Source: an uncultured Burkholderiales bacterium
Lineage (GTDB): Bacteria; Pseudomonadota; Gammaproteobacteria; Burkholderiales; Burkholderiaceae_C
Direction: 5' to 3'
Assembly: GCA_903832625.1 (NCBI GenBank)
Contig: CAILCI010000054.1
Coordinates: 1-60,757 of the forward strand
Length of the DNA: 60,757 nucleotides
Under the pieces are notes generated by a model. It made no database searches. It was not told the origin of the DNA and was given only the letters and a program-made list of their open reading frames with translations. The translations under genes and the position numbers were made by a program. Below, in pieces: positions 44,885 through 55,018 of the stretch; within the stretch, counting starts at the first letter, position 1; the number at the start of each line of letters is the position of its first letter.

Positions 44885-45739
44885 ATGCGTTATTCAGAAG
44901 ACAGCTTAGAACAACTCGTTTGCAGCGATGGCGTTGGCAGAACACTCCATATTTGGCAAGCACCCGAACCGCAACTGGTGATTTTGGCCATACACGGCGG
45001 CATGGCGCACGCAGGCGACTATATTGTTCCGGCCTTGTATTTCAAACAACACAAGGCCGCTACCGTGAGTCTCGACATGGTGGGACATGCCAACGGTAAG
45101 CGGGTGGATATTCCAAATTTCGATCAGTTCTTGCAAGACACGGCGTTGTTGTTGCAGTGGGTCAAGTCGCGCTATGCGGGTTTGCCGATTGTGGTGATGG
45201 GGCATTCAATGGGTGGCTTGATTGCCGCGCATTTGGCATTCGGACGCTTTGCCCACGAGCCCTTGATCAAAGGCTATGTTTTGTCGTCGCCTTATTTCGT
45301 CAACGCGATTCCCGTGCCCAAAATATTGGAAAAGTTTTCTGGTGTTTGGGCGCGGTTTTTTCCGACCGCCAAAGTACCGGTCAAGTCGTTCTCGCATGTG
45401 CTCACGCACGACGCACAGATTGCAGCGCGCATTGTGCAAGACCAACAAGACGGCATACGCGGCACCGAGCCGAGTTTTCGGTTTGCCAATGCGCTCATGC
45501 AAGCGCAAAAAGATTTGCCCACCGATTTCAGTCGCTGGAATCGCCCCGTGTTTGCGGCCATTGCAGGGCAAGACTTTTTAGCCGATTCACAAGCCTCAGA
45601 GCGCTTGCTCAGCAGCATTCCTGTGCACTTGCGAACCATCGAGGTCTACGCACAAAACTACCACGAGAACTTCAACGAACTCAACCGTGACGAGATTTTC
45701 GCCAGCGTGTGGGCGTGGATGCGTCAGTTGCTGGCGTGA
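44885..45739 (+). CDS. Alpha/beta hydrolase (monoacylglycerol lipase-like)
   Basis: 284 residues. Oxyanion strand [16 protein letters not shown], nucleophile elbow [13 protein letters not shown], acid and base near [12 protein letters not shown] and [13 protein letters not shown]. This is the Hydrolase_4 (monoglyceride lipase/lysophospholipase) pattern. AAAGGAG lies 7 nt before ATG. No signal peptide. It overlaps the convergent fbp gene by 16 bp and is 28 bp after cusA but has its own ribosome site. Confidence 0.85.
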   Translation: MRYSEDSLEQLVCSDGVGRTLHIWQAPEPQLVILAIHGGMAHAGDYIVPALYFKQHKAATVSLDMVGHANGKRVDIPNFDQFLQDTALLLQWVKSRYAGLPIVVMGHSMGGLIAAHLAFGRFAHEPLIKGYVLSSPYFVNAIPVPKILEKFSGVWARFFPTAKVPVKSFSHVLTHDAQIAARIVQDQQDGIRGTEPSFRFANALMQAQKDLPTDFSRWNRPVFAAIAGQDFLADSQASERLLSSIPVHLRTIEVYAQNYHENFNELNRDEIFASVWAWMRQLLA

Positions 45740-46731
45740 TAGCGCGTCACCAATTCAACTTCGTTTTTCGAGCCCAAAATCACGCTGACGCGCTCGTGCA
45801 ATTGCTGGGGCGCAATGTCTAAGATGCGCTGCTTGCCGTTGGTGGCAGCGCCACCGGCTTGCTCAATCAACCAGCTCATGGGATTGGCTTCGTACATCAG
45901 GCGCAGCTTGCCGGGTTTGTTGGGTTCGCGCTTGTCCCAGGGGTACATGAAGACGCCGCCGCGCGTCATGATGCGGTGCACATCGGCCACCATGGAGGCA
46001 ATCCAGCGCATGTTGAAGTCTTTGCCGCGTGGGCCTTCTTTGCCTTGCAGGCATTCGTCAATGTAGCGTTTGACGGGCTCGTCCCAGTGGCGCATATTGC
46101 TCATGTTGATGGCGAACTCTTTGGTGTCTGCGGGGATTTGCACGTTTTCTTGGGTCAACACAAACGAGCCTTGTTCGCGGTCCAAGGTGAACATGGCCAC
46201 GCCGTCACCCACCGTCAACACCAAAGTGGTTTGCGGGCCATAGACGCAATAGCCTGCCGCTACTTGTTGCTTGCCCGCTTGCAAAAAGTCGTCTTCGCTC
46301 ACGCCTTTGCTGGGATCAACTTTTTTGAGCACGCTAAAAATCGTGCCAATGCTCACGTTCACATCAATGTTGCTGGAGCCGTCCAGCGGATCAAACATCA
46401 GCAGGTATTCGCCTTGTGGATAGCGGTTGGGCACGACGTGGATGCTGTCCATTTCTTCCGACGCCATGGCCGCCAAGTGGCCGCCCCATTCGTTGGCTTC
46501 GATCAACACATCGTTGGCAATGATGTCGAGTTTTTTCTGCACCTCGCCTTGCACGTTCTCGCTGCCCGCCGTGCCCAGCACATCGCCCAAGGCGCCTTTG
46601 TTGACGGCCTGGCTGATGCTCTTGCAAGCGCGTGCCACCACTTCGAGCAACAAACGCAGCTCCGAAGGAATATGGCCTTTGGCGCGTTGTTGTTCAACCA
46701 AGTAGCGGGTGAGAGAGATGTTGTGTGTCAT
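45724..46731 (-). CDS. fbp: Fructose-1,6-bisphosphatase class I
   Basis: 335 residues, gluconeogenic phosphatase. Signature metal-binding [25 protein letters not shown], with SEEMDSI upstream and the C-terminal [25 protein letters not shown]. The last gene of the prfB-pepN-fbp leftward series; 60 bp separate it from pepN. Confidence 0.97.
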   Translation of the reverse strand: MTHNISLTRYLVEQQRAKGHIPSELRLLLEVVARACKSISQAVNKGALGDVLGTAGSENVQGEVQKKLDIIANDVLIEANEWGGHLAAMASEEMDSIHVVPNRYPQGEYLLMFDPLDGSSNIDVNVSIGTIFSVLKKVDPSKGVSEDDFLQAGKQQVAAGYCVYGPQTTLVLTVGDGVAMFTLDREQGSFVLTQENVQIPADTKEFAINMSNMRHWDEPVKRYIDECLQGKEGPRGKDFNMRWIASMVADVHRIMTRGGVFMYPWDKREPNKPGKLRLMYEANPMSWLIEQAGGAATNGKQRILDIAPQQLHERVSVILGSKNEVELVTRYHASN

Positions 46732-46791
46732 GGTGAAGGCTCGAAGTGGTGTGCCGAAAAGTTGACTGAGTGATTGAAATGAGCGGACGCC

Positions 46792-49506
46792 TTAAACAGC
46801 CAATGCCCGCGAAATCACCTCGCGCACATCGTTGCTCAAATCGGATTTGGCGGCGACGCGCTTCAGTGCTTCGTGGGCTGCTGTGCGGTAGGGCTCGGCG
46901 AGTTTGCTCCAACGGTCCAAAGCGCGCGCCAAGCGGGCTGCGACTTGTGGGTTGATGGCGTCGAGCTCCAGCACGCGCTCGCTCCAATAGACATAGCCTG
47001 CCGCGTCTGAGCGGTGAAAAGCGCCTGGGTTGGCACTGCAAAAACTGAAGATCAGGCTGCGCGCACGGTTGGGATTTTTCAAGGTGAAGTCGGGGTGCTG
47101 CATGAGTTGACGCACCACGGGCAACACATCGCCTTGACGGTCGGGCGCTGTGGCTTGCAGGGCAAACCATTTGTCAATCACCAAGGCTTCGTTGGCAAAG
47201 GTTTTGTAGAACTGTTGCAGCGCGGGCGCGGCCAAGCTGTGGCCGCTGCTGACCAAGGCGCTCAAGGCGTTGAAACGCTCGGTCATGTTGCCGGCGTCTT
47301 GGAAACGCTGCAAGGTGTGGCTCGGCCATGTGGCATCACCCGATGTGCGGGCATCCAAGCAGAGCATCGCCAAGGCCATGCCGCTCAACGCACGACGGCC
47401 ACTGCTGATGGCGTCTGGGCTGTAAGCGCCTTTGACGGTGTGGTGTTCGACTGCCCAGACCCAATCGTCGTGCAGCTCGCGGGCGAGTTGGGCGCGCATG
47501 GCTTCGCGCACGGCGTGGACCACTTGTGGATCGACGACATCGAGTTGCTCCGACACATATCCCTCTGAGGGCAAGGTCAGCACCAGTTCTTTGAAGGCCG
47601 CGTCCAGCGTGGGGTGGCGCAGCACGGCACGCAAGGCGTTGATCAGCGCATCGGGCAGGACATTTGTTGGGGCAGAGCCTGCGCGAATGGCGGCAAGCGC
47701 TGCTTGCAAGCATAGGCGTTGTGCGGCTTCCCATTGGTTGAAGGGGTCGCTGTCGTGCGCCAACACGGTGAGCAAATCGTCGTCGCTCAAATCGCTCTCC
47801 AGCACCACCGGGGCGCTGAAATCACGCAACAGCGAAGGCACGATGTGCTGGCCTTCGGGCAGGTGCAGGTTTTTGAATTCAAACACCTGTTCGGCTTGGG
47901 TGAGCACCAGCAATTGGCTGGGCAGGACTTCGCGGCCATCGCTGGCGAGCAAGCCGACTTGTACGGGAATCACAAACGGCTCTTTGTGGGCTTGACCGGG
48001 CGTGGCGGGGCAGCTTTGGCTCAAGGTGAGGCTGAAGCTGCCTTGCTCGGGGTTCCACTGGCCACGCGCTTGCACGCGCGGTGTGCCGGCTTGGGCATAC
48101 CAGCGTTTGAACTGCGGCAAGTGTTGCGCCAAGGCCGAGCCGGGGTTGGCGTCGGCAATGGCTTGGGCGAAGTCGTCACAGGTCACGGCTTGGCCGTCGT
48201 GTCGCTCAAAATACAGCGTCATGCCTTTGGCAAAACCTGCGCGGCTCGATGCCACGCTGCCGTCGCCGACCAAGGTTTGCATCATGCGCACAAGCTCTGA
48301 GCCTTTTTCGTAAATCGTGACGGTGTAGAAGTTGTTGATCTCCACATAGCTGTCAGGCCGCACAGGGTGCGACATGGGGCCTGCGTCTTCGGCGAACTGC
48401 ACGGTGCGCAGCAAGCGAACGTCTTCAATGCGTTTGACGGCTTTGGCCGACGCGGCGGCTGCGGGATCGTGCGCCAGCGCTTGTGCGGCCAAGTCTTGGC
48501 TGAACTCTTGGTCGCGAAACACCGTCAGGCCTTCTTTGAGCGAGAGCTGGAACCAGTCGCGGCAGGTGATGCGGTTGCCCGTCCAGTTGTGGAAGTATTC
48601 GTGGCCGACCACGCTTTCGATGTTGCTGTAATCCACATCGGTGGCGGTGGCCGAGTTGGCCAACACAAACTTGGTGTTGAAGATGTTGAGGCCTTTGTTT
48701 TCCATCGCGCCCATGTTGAAGTCGCTGGTGGCCACAATCATGAAGCGCTCCAAATCGAGGCGCAAGCCAAAGCGCGCTTCGTCCCACGCAATGCTGGCCA
48801 TGAGCGAGTTCATGGCGTGTTCGGTTTTGTCCAAATCGCCCGAGCGCACATAGACTTGCAGCAGATGCTCACTGCCCGAACGCGCTTTGACGCGCTGCTC
48901 GCGGCACACCAAACGCCCTGCCACCAAGGCAAACAAATAGGCGGGTTTTTTGTGCGGATCGACCCAGCGGGCAAAGTGACGACCTTCGTCCAAGTCGCCT
49001 TGCTCCACCAAGTTGCCGTTGGAGAGCAACACGGGATACGCCTTTTTGTCCGCCCGCAGGGTGACGCTGTAGAGCGACATGACATCGGGGCGGTCTAAGA
49101 AATACGTGATGCGCCTGAAACCCTCGGCCTCGCATTGGGTGAAGAAGGTTTCTTGGCTCACATACAAGCCCGAGAGCTGCGTGTTTTTGACTGGGTTGCA
49201 GGTGGTGAAAATTTCCAAATCAAACGCCTCATGGCCTTCGGGCAAGTTCTCCAGCACCAACTGAGCGCCATCCATCTTGAACGACGTGCCTTGGCCGTTG
49301 ACCAAGACCCGCGCCAAGTTCAAGTCTTCGCCATCCAAACGCAGGGCTTGCGCCGCCACATCGGGGTTGCGGCGCAACACCATTTTGTTGAGCACACGGG
49401 TTTTGGCAGGATCGAGGTCAAAGGTCAAATCGACGCTGTCGATCCAAAACGCGGGGGCGGTGTAGTCAGCGCGTTGCACCACGGGAGTCGAGCCTTCACG
49501 GAACAT
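46792..49506 (-). CDS. pepN: Aminopeptidase N
   Basis: 904 residues, M1 metallopeptidase. GAMEN exopeptidase motif at 266-270, zinc site HEYFH at 302-306 with the third ligand Glu325 in LKEGLTVF, and the catalytic Tyr region NNFYTVTIYEKGSELVRMM. Full length for the bacterial PepN subfamily (about 870-900). It degrades peptides in the cytoplasm. The start at 49506 lies 30 bp after the prfB stop, suggesting shared transcription. Confidence 0.97.
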   Translation of the reverse strand: MFREGSTPVVQRADYTAPAFWIDSVDLTFDLDPAKTRVLNKMVLRRNPDVAAQALRLDGEDLNLARVLVNGQGTSFKMDGAQLVLENLPEGHEAFDLEIFTTCNPVKNTQLSGLYVSQETFFTQCEAEGFRRITYFLDRPDVMSLYSVTLRADKKAYPVLLSNGNLVEQGDLDEGRHFARWVDPHKKPAYLFALVAGRLVCREQRVKARSGSEHLLQVYVRSGDLDKTEHAMNSLMASIAWDEARFGLRLDLERFMIVATSDFNMGAMENKGLNIFNTKFVLANSATATDVDYSNIESVVGHEYFHNWTGNRITCRDWFQLSLKEGLTVFRDQEFSQDLAAQALAHDPAAAASAKAVKRIEDVRLLRTVQFAEDAGPMSHPVRPDSYVEINNFYTVTIYEKGSELVRMMQTLVGDGSVASSRAGFAKGMTLYFERHDGQAVTCDDFAQAIADANPGSALAQHLPQFKRWYAQAGTPRVQARGQWNPEQGSFSLTLSQSCPATPGQAHKEPFVIPVQVGLLASDGREVLPSQLLVLTQAEQVFEFKNLHLPEGQHIVPSLLRDFSAPVVLESDLSDDDLLTVLAHDSDPFNQWEAAQRLCLQAALAAIRAGSAPTNVLPDALINALRAVLRHPTLDAAFKELVLTLPSEGYVSEQLDVVDPQVVHAVREAMRAQLARELHDDWVWAVEHHTVKGAYSPDAISSGRRALSGMALAMLCLDARTSGDATWPSHTLQRFQDAGNMTERFNALSALVSSGHSLAAPALQQFYKTFANEALVIDKWFALQATAPDRQGDVLPVVRQLMQHPDFTLKNPNRARSLIFSFCSANPGAFHRSDAAGYVYWSERVLELDAINPQVAARLARALDRWSKLAEPYRTAAHEALKRVAAKSDLSNDVREVISRALAV

Positions 49507-49536
49507 GGGGTTTTCCTAATCAGAAATAAAAGCGGT

Positions 49537-50641
49537 TCAAACGCCTTGCTTGAGCGAGGCTTCGATGAACGCATCCAAGTCGCCATCCAGCACTTTTTGG
49601 GTGTTGGAGATTTCGACGTTGGTGCGCAAGTCTTTGATGCGCGATTGGTCGAGCACGTAGCTGCGAATTTGGTGTCCCCAGCCCACATCGGTTTTGGTGT
49701 CTTCGAGTTTTTGCTGCGCTTCTTGGCGCTTGCGCATTTCAAAGTCGTACAAGCGCGAGCGCAGGCGTTTCCACGCCACATCGCGGTTGCTGTGTTGGCT
49801 GCGCCCGTCTTGGCACTGCACCACAATGCCGGTGGGAATGTGGGTCAGGCGCACGGCGGAGTCGGTTTTGTTGATGTGCTGGCCGCCCGCGCCGCTGGCT
49901 CGGAAGGTGTCGGTGCGCACATCTGTGGGGTTGATGTCGATTTGAATCGAGTCGTCAATTTCAGGGTAGACAAACACCGACGCAAACGAGGTGTGGCGAC
50001 CGCCCGAGCTGTCAAACGGTGACTTGCGCACCAAGCGGTGCACGCCGGTTTCGGTGCGCAGCAGGCCAAAGGCATATTCGCCTTCGAGCTTGATGGTCGC
50101 GCCTTTGATGCCCGCCACGTCGCCCGCCGACTCGTCTTCCACCGTGGCTTTGAAGCCCTTGCGTTCGGCGTATTTGAGGTATTGGCGCAGCAACATGCTC
50201 GCCCAATCGCAGGCTTCAGTGCCGCCAGCACCAGCTTGAATGTCCAAAAAGGCGTTGCAGGGGTCGGCCTCGTTGCTGAACATGCGGCGAAATTCGAGTT
50301 TCTCGATGTCGGCCAACAGGTTTTGGGTGTCGGCTTCGAGGGTGATCAAGCCGTCTTCATCGCCTTCTGCTTTGCTCATGTCGAACAACTCGGTGTTGTC
50401 GGCAATTTCTTGGGTCAGGCGGGTGAGGGTGACGACCACGTCGTCCAAGGCTTTTTTCTCTTTGCCCAGTTCTTGGGCTTTTTTGGGGTCATTCCAAACG
50501 CTGGGGTCTTCCAGCGAGGCGTTGACGGTTCTCAGACGTTCCGATTTGGCATCGTAGTCAAAGATACCCCCGTAAATCGACCGTGCGCGCGCTCAGGTCG
50601 GCCAAGGTAGATCCAATGAGGTTGATGCGTTCTGCTTCCAT
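49537..50641 (-). CDS. prfB: Peptide chain release factor 2, with programmed +1 frameshift
   Basis: The gene starts at ATG 50641, reads 27 codons ([10 protein letters not shown] to DLRGYL), meets an in-frame TGA at 50560-50558 and continues in the +1 frame as [24 protein letters not shown]. The finished protein is 367 residues. Recognition motif SPF is in [14 protein letters not shown] and the catalytic GGQ is in [18 protein letters not shown]. The long open frame alone would begin inside helix alpha-1 and miss the N terminus, so automated calls may truncate it. Autoregulated: low RF2 favours the frameshift. Upstream of pepN. Confidence 0.97.
50557..50572 (-). promoter_or_regulatory. RF2 recoding site
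   Basis: Reading leftward: CGGGGGTATCTTTGAC. It has the internal Shine-Dalgarno-like GGGGG, the 3-nt TAT spacer, the CTT slip codon and the poor-context stop TGAC, as in the classic prfB frameshift signal. Confidence 0.95.
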
Positions 50642-50685
50642 GATGTGCTTCTCTGTGATGAGGTGTAACCCGCTATTTTCTCACG

Positions 50686-51210
50686 TTAGAAGCTGTGCCC
50701 GTAAGCGAACATGATGGCCGAGTCGCCCAGCAAAATCATTTGCGCCGAATCGTGCGGCGTGAAGCGCCAACCCAGCGATGGAATGATGGCTGGCGCAATG
50801 CCGTAGTTGTTGAAAGGAATTTTGTCTTTGTACTGGCCTTCATAGCCATACAAAAATCCGCCTGAGAGCTTGAAAAACAGCTTGTCCGAGCCCCAAATTT
50901 GCGGCCATTCTTTACCGAAATACACATAGGCCGAGGGTTGCCCAAACGAGTTGGTGAACAAGGCCAAGCCGCAAAAACGCTCGTCTGCGCCCAGTTTGTC
51001 AATGCCCACCAAATTCACAGTTTTGTGATCTGGGTTGTAGCTCCAGTGATGGGTAAAGGGTGAGAGGGTGAGGCTCAAACCATCTTTTTCTTGCGCCGTT
51101 GAGTCTGACGGGCATAAGGTTTGAATCAAGTCCAAGGCTTGTGCACCTTGGTTTAGCCAAACACCCAAAGCGGCACAAAGCAGGACTTTGAGGGTGTATT
51201 TTGAAAACAT
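50686..51210 (-). CDS. Small outer-membrane beta-barrel-like protein
   Basis: 174 residues with signal peptide (cleavage near GAQA-L, residue 25). The mature part is rich in aromatics and alternates as in beta strands (PSAYVYFGKEWPQIWG, LFFKLSGGFLYGYEGQYKD). It ends in FAYGHSF, a terminal Phe. It resembles short barrels such as PagP or lipid-A-modifying enzymes in size, and has a THH pair near residue 53, but I cannot identify the catalytic set. Function unknown; probably outer membrane. Confidence 0.65.
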   Translation of the reverse strand: MFSKYTLKVLLCAALGVWLNQGAQALDLIQTLCPSDSTAQEKDGLSLTLSPFTHHWSYNPDHKTVNLVGIDKLGADERFCGLALFTNSFGQPSAYVYFGKEWPQIWGSDKLFFKLSGGFLYGYEGQYKDKIPFNNYGIAPAIIPSLGWRFTPHDSAQMILLGDSAIMFAYGHSF

Positions 51211-51220
51211 TCAACAGATT

Positions 51221-52135
51221 TTAATCAAGGAAGTTTTCTAAAAGCAAAGCCAGTTCTTCGGGCTGATCGTGGTGCAACATGTGCCCTGCGTTGTGTATCA
51301 GCGCATGGCTGAGCTGCGGCACAGCGGCAATGCGTTGCTTGAATTCGTCCAAGGTGTACTTGCCCTTCCACCATTGCGCCAAGCTGTCGTCTTCGGCCAC
51401 CACACACAGCAGGGGCGCGGTGATGCGTTCGTAAATGCTTTGTACTTCGTCTAAGCGAAACAACTGTGCATTGATGATTTTGTGCGCCGCATGGCCCAAG
51501 ATGTGCCATTGACCTTGCGCATCAGGCTGCGCCCAATGTTCGGCCAGCCAATGCGCTTTGTCGCTGCCCAAGCGCGGATTGGTTTTCATCAAGCGTTGTG
51601 CCACGCCTTCCAAGCTGTCGTAGGCTTTGAGATTGAGCTCGCCGCGCTCAAAGGCTTTGAGCTCGTCCATCCACTTGGCATAACGGCCAGCGGCCTGCGC
51701 AGGGCGCGAGTTGGCCATGCCAAAGCCCTCTAAATTCACCAGCTTGGCAATGCGCTCAGGGCGTGTGCCTGCATACAGCGTGGCAATGTGGCCGCCCATG
51801 CTGTGACCGACCAAATGAACGGCTTGATCGCCCACATAGTGGTCGAGCAAAAAATCAAGGTCGGCCAAGTAATCAGGAAACCAAAAATTATCAGCGTGAG
51901 GGGTTTCGGTCAGGCCATAGCCGCGCCAGTCGGGGGCGATGACCCAGCGGTCTTGGCGCATGGCGTCGATGACGAACTGAAACGAGGCCGAGACGTCCAT
52001 CCAGCCGTGCACCATCACCAAAGGTGGCGTGTCTTTGGCGGGCGTGCCCCATTGGCGAACGTGGTAGCGCAGTTGTCGTATCGGTACAAACTCGCTGCGC
52101 GATTCTTTTTGAATTCGGTACATTGCATACATCAT
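51221..52135 (-). CDS. Alpha/beta hydrolase
   Basis: 304 residues. Oxyanion motif MVHGWMDVSASFQF, nucleophile elbow LVGHSMGGHIATLYAG, acid in CVVAEDDSLAQWW, base His in HNAGHMLHHDQPEEL. The classic Abhydrolase_1 layout without a signal peptide. Three in-frame starts lie within 12 bp (52135, 52132, 52123); none has a good ribosome site. Only 11 bp separate it from the divergent acyl-CoA synthetase start if 52135 is used. Confidence 0.85.
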   Translation of the reverse strand: MMYAMYRIQKESRSEFVPIRQLRYHVRQWGTPAKDTPPLVMVHGWMDVSASFQFVIDAMRQDRWVIAPDWRGYGLTETPHADNFWFPDYLADLDFLLDHYVGDQAVHLVGHSMGGHIATLYAGTRPERIAKLVNLEGFGMANSRPAQAAGRYAKWMDELKAFERGELNLKAYDSLEGVAQRLMKTNPRLGSDKAHWLAEHWAQPDAQGQWHILGHAAHKIINAQLFRLDEVQSIYERITAPLLCVVAEDDSLAQWWKGKYTLDEFKQRIAAVPQLSHALIHNAGHMLHHDQPEELALLLENFLD

Positions 52136-52146
52136 AAGGAAAACGA

Positions 52147-53883
52147 ATGGGACAAGACGTCAGCGCGCAGCCGCCAATCGTTGCGGCAGCAGATTTTTAC
52201 CAAGCCATGCAGCAAGGTTTTGCTTGGCATGTGCCAGAAAACTTCAACATGGCTGCGGCTTGCAGCCGACGTTGGGCGAAAGAACGCGATGCCAAAAGCC
52301 GTGTCGCCATCGTGTCTCACAGCGCCACTGGCCACACCGTGACCCACAGCTATGCCGATTTACAGCGCCATGCCGATGCACTCAGCCATGTGTTGAGCCA
52401 CTTGGGCGTGCAGCGCGGCGACCGTGTGGCGATTGTGTTGCCTCAGCGCTTTGAAACTGCTGTGGCTTACATGGCCGTGCTGCAAATGGGCGCAGTCGCC
52501 ATGCCGCTGTCGCTGTTGTTTGGCCCCGAAGCCTTGGAATACCGCCTGCAAGACAGCGAGGCTGTGCTGGCCATTGTGGACGGCGCGTCTGCGGCCAATG
52601 TGCACGCGGTGCGGGCGCAATGTTCGGCCTTGCGCCAAGTCATCGGTTTGGACGAAGCCATCGTGCATGCCGACGTCAACTACCAAGCCGCGCTGGCCGC
52701 GCAGCAGCGCAGCTTCACCGCCGTACAAACCAAGGCCGACGAGGCGGCGGTGCTGATTTACACCAGCGGCACCACGGGCCCGCCCAAAGGCGCGTTGATT
52801 CCACACCGCGCCTTGATTGGCAATTTGACAGGTTTTGTGTGCAGCCAAAACTGGTTTGGTTTTGCGCCTCAAGGCGGCGTTGCGACGCCCAGCGTGTTTT
52901 GGTCGCCCGCCGACTGGGCTTGGACGGGCGGCTTGATGGATGCCTTGTTGCCCACGCTCTACTTTGGCAGCCGCATTGTGGCGTGGAATGGGCGTTTTAG
53001 CCCCGGATTGGCCTTCACCCTGATGCAAGCGCATGGCGTGACGCACACGTTTTTGTTCCCCACGGCGCTCAAAGCCATGATGAAGGCTTATCCAGAGCCG
53101 AGCCAGCACTTCAAGCTCAAGCTCCAAGCCATCATGAGCGCAGGCGAGGCCGTGGGCGACGCAGTGTTTGCCTATTGCCAATCGCAGTTGGGTGTGACCG
53201 TCAACGAAATGTTTGGTCAAACCGAAATCAACTACATCGTGGGCAATTGCGCCATGAACGGCCAGCCCACAGGCGGCGTGGGCTGGCCGGCCAAGCCCGG
53301 CAGCATGGGCAAAGGCTATCCCGGACACCGCGTGGCGGTGATTGACGAAGACGGCCAAGAATGCCCTGTGGGCGTGCCGGGCGACGTGGCGCTGCATCGC
53401 TTCAACCACCACGGACAGCCCGACCCGATTTTCTTTTTGGGTTATTGGAAAAACGACCAAGCCACCCAAGCCAAATTCACCGGCGATTGGTGCCGCACCG
53501 GCGACTTGGCCACCCGCGACGCCGACGGCTACCTCTGGTACCAAGGCCGCGCCGACGATGTGTTCAAGGCAGCGGGCTACCGCATTGGCCCCAGCGAAAT
53601 CGAAAACTGCTTGGTCAAACACCCTGCTGTCGCCAATGCGGCAGTCGTCCCCAAGCCCGACGCCGAGCGTGGCGCGCTCGTCAAAGCCTATGTGGTGCTA
53701 GCCGCAGGATTTGCCGCCAGTGACGCGCTGGTGGCCGATTTGCAAGCCCATGTGCGGGGCAAACTCGCCCCTTACGAATACCCCAAAGAGATTGAATTCA
53801 TCGCCGAATTGCCCATGACCACCACAGGCAAGGTGCAGCGGCGGGTTTTGCGCCTGCAAGAAGAGGCGCGCGCTAGGCTTTAG
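52147..53883 (+). CDS. Acyl-CoA synthetase (AMP-binding, acetyl/medium-chain type)
   Basis: 578 residues of the ANL superfamily. P-loop-like VLIYTSGTTGPPKGALIPHRAL, MFGQTEINYIVGN (A5 motif), WCRTGDLATRDADGYLWYQGRADDVFKAAGYRIGP (A7/A8 hinge) and the acylated Lys in MTTTGKVQRRVL. Resembles medium-chain AcsM-like enzymes more than Acs. It activates a carboxylic acid to acyl-CoA using ATP. AAGGAAAACG precedes the ATG. Divergent from the hydrolase gene. Confidence 0.9.
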   Translation: MGQDVSAQPPIVAAADFYQAMQQGFAWHVPENFNMAAACSRRWAKERDAKSRVAIVSHSATGHTVTHSYADLQRHADALSHVLSHLGVQRGDRVAIVLPQRFETAVAYMAVLQMGAVAMPLSLLFGPEALEYRLQDSEAVLAIVDGASAANVHAVRAQCSALRQVIGLDEAIVHADVNYQAALAAQQRSFTAVQTKADEAAVLIYTSGTTGPPKGALIPHRALIGNLTGFVCSQNWFGFAPQGGVATPSVFWSPADWAWTGGLMDALLPTLYFGSRIVAWNGRFSPGLAFTLMQAHGVTHTFLFPTALKAMMKAYPEPSQHFKLKLQAIMSAGEAVGDAVFAYCQSQLGVTVNEMFGQTEINYIVGNCAMNGQPTGGVGWPAKPGSMGKGYPGHRVAVIDEDGQECPVGVPGDVALHRFNHHGQPDPIFFLGYWKNDQATQAKFTGDWCRTGDLATRDADGYLWYQGRADDVFKAAGYRIGPSEIENCLVKHPAVANAAVVPKPDAERGALVKAYVVLAAGFAASDALVADLQAHVRGKLAPYEYPKEIEFIAELPMTTTGKVQRRVLRLQEEARARL

Positions 53884-53933
53884 ACTCTTGTCTTTTGATC
53901 TGGCAGTTAGATTCAACCTTTGGAGCGAAAGAC

Positions 53934-55004
53934 ATGAACTTGGTTCAGTTGGGTACCAGCGATTTGAAAGTCACCCCCATTTGCTTGGGCACCATGACCT
54001 TTGGCGAACAAGTCAACGAGGCCGATTCGCACGCCATCCTTGACCGCTCACTGGCGCGCGGCGTTAACTTCATCGACACGGCCGAGATGTATGCCGTGCC
54101 CGCCCGCAAAGAAACTTGCAACGCCACCGAGACCATCATTGGCAACTGGTTTGCCAAACACCCCGGCGCGCGCCAAAAATTGGTGCTCGCCACCAAAGTG
54201 GCTGGCCCCTCACGCGGCATGCCTTGGATTCGTGAAGGCTCGGGCATGACGGCGCAAGACATCTTGCACGCGTGCGACGCCAGCTTGAAACGCCTCAAAA
54301 CCGATGTTATCGACCTCTACCAAATCCACTGGCCCGAGCGCCATGTGCCTGCTTTTGGCATGATGTACTTTGACCCCAGCAAAGACAACTCTGTCACGCC
54401 CATCCACGAACAACTCGAAGCCATGGCCAAGTTGGTCAAGGCGGGCAAAGTGCGCCACATTGGCCTGTCTAACGAAACCCCTTACGGCGTCCACGAATTT
54501 GTGCGCTTGGCCGAACAACACGGTCTGCCCCGCGTGGCGACCACGCAAAACCCGTATTGCCTGATCAACCGCACCTATGAAAACGGCTTGGACGAAACCT
54601 GTCACCGCCTGAATGTGGGCTTGCTGGCTTATTCGCCCTTGGGCTTTGGCCTCTTGACAGGCAAATACGACAAAGGCGGCATCGAAGGCGCCAGCGCACC
54701 CCAAGGCGCAGAAGGTGGCCGCATGTCCATGTTTGAGAGCATGCGCAAACAACGCTGGGGACGCCCCGCAGCCTTGGAAGCCTCGCGTCGCTACAACGCG
54801 CTGGCGCGTGAGCACGGCCTCACGCCCACACAAATGGCGTTGGCGTTTTGCTACACCAAATGGCAAGTTGCCAGCACCATCATCGGCGTGACCACGCTGG
54901 CGCAACTCGACACCGACTTGGATGCGTGGGGCACACAGCTCTCGCCCGAATTGCTGGCCGCGATAGACGCCATTCGTTGGGACATTCGCGATCCTGCGCT
55001 TTGA
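53934..55004 (+). CDS. Aldo/keto reductase (Tas-like)
   Basis: 356 residues. TIM barrel with the AKR tetrad in VNFIDTAEMYAV (Asp, Tyr), VLATKVAG (Lys) and DLYQIHWPERH (His). The NADPH-site end is FCYTKWQVASTIIGVTTLAQLDTDL. The insertion of about 20 residues after the first Tyr (PARKETCNATETIIGNWF) is a mark of the Tas group. ATG 53934 has TTGGAGCG upstream. Substrate unknown. Confidence 0.9.
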   Translation: MNLVQLGTSDLKVTPICLGTMTFGEQVNEADSHAILDRSLARGVNFIDTAEMYAVPARKETCNATETIIGNWFAKHPGARQKLVLATKVAGPSRGMPWIREGSGMTAQDILHACDASLKRLKTDVIDLYQIHWPERHVPAFGMMYFDPSKDNSVTPIHEQLEAMAKLVKAGKVRHIGLSNETPYGVHEFVRLAEQHGLPRVATTQNPYCLINRTYENGLDETCHRLNVGLLAYSPLGFGLLTGKYDKGGIEGASAPQGAEGGRMSMFESMRKQRWGRPAALEASRRYNALAREHGLTPTQMALAFCYTKWQVASTIIGVTTLAQLDTDLDAWGTQLSPELLAAIDAIRWDIRDPAL

Positions 55005-55018
55005 CATAAAGGTATTTC

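Noticed and set aside
52360-53622. 420-codon minus-strand frame inside the acyl-CoA synthetase gene
   Set aside because: Shadow of a GC-biased third codon position; the plus strand has complete ANL motifs.
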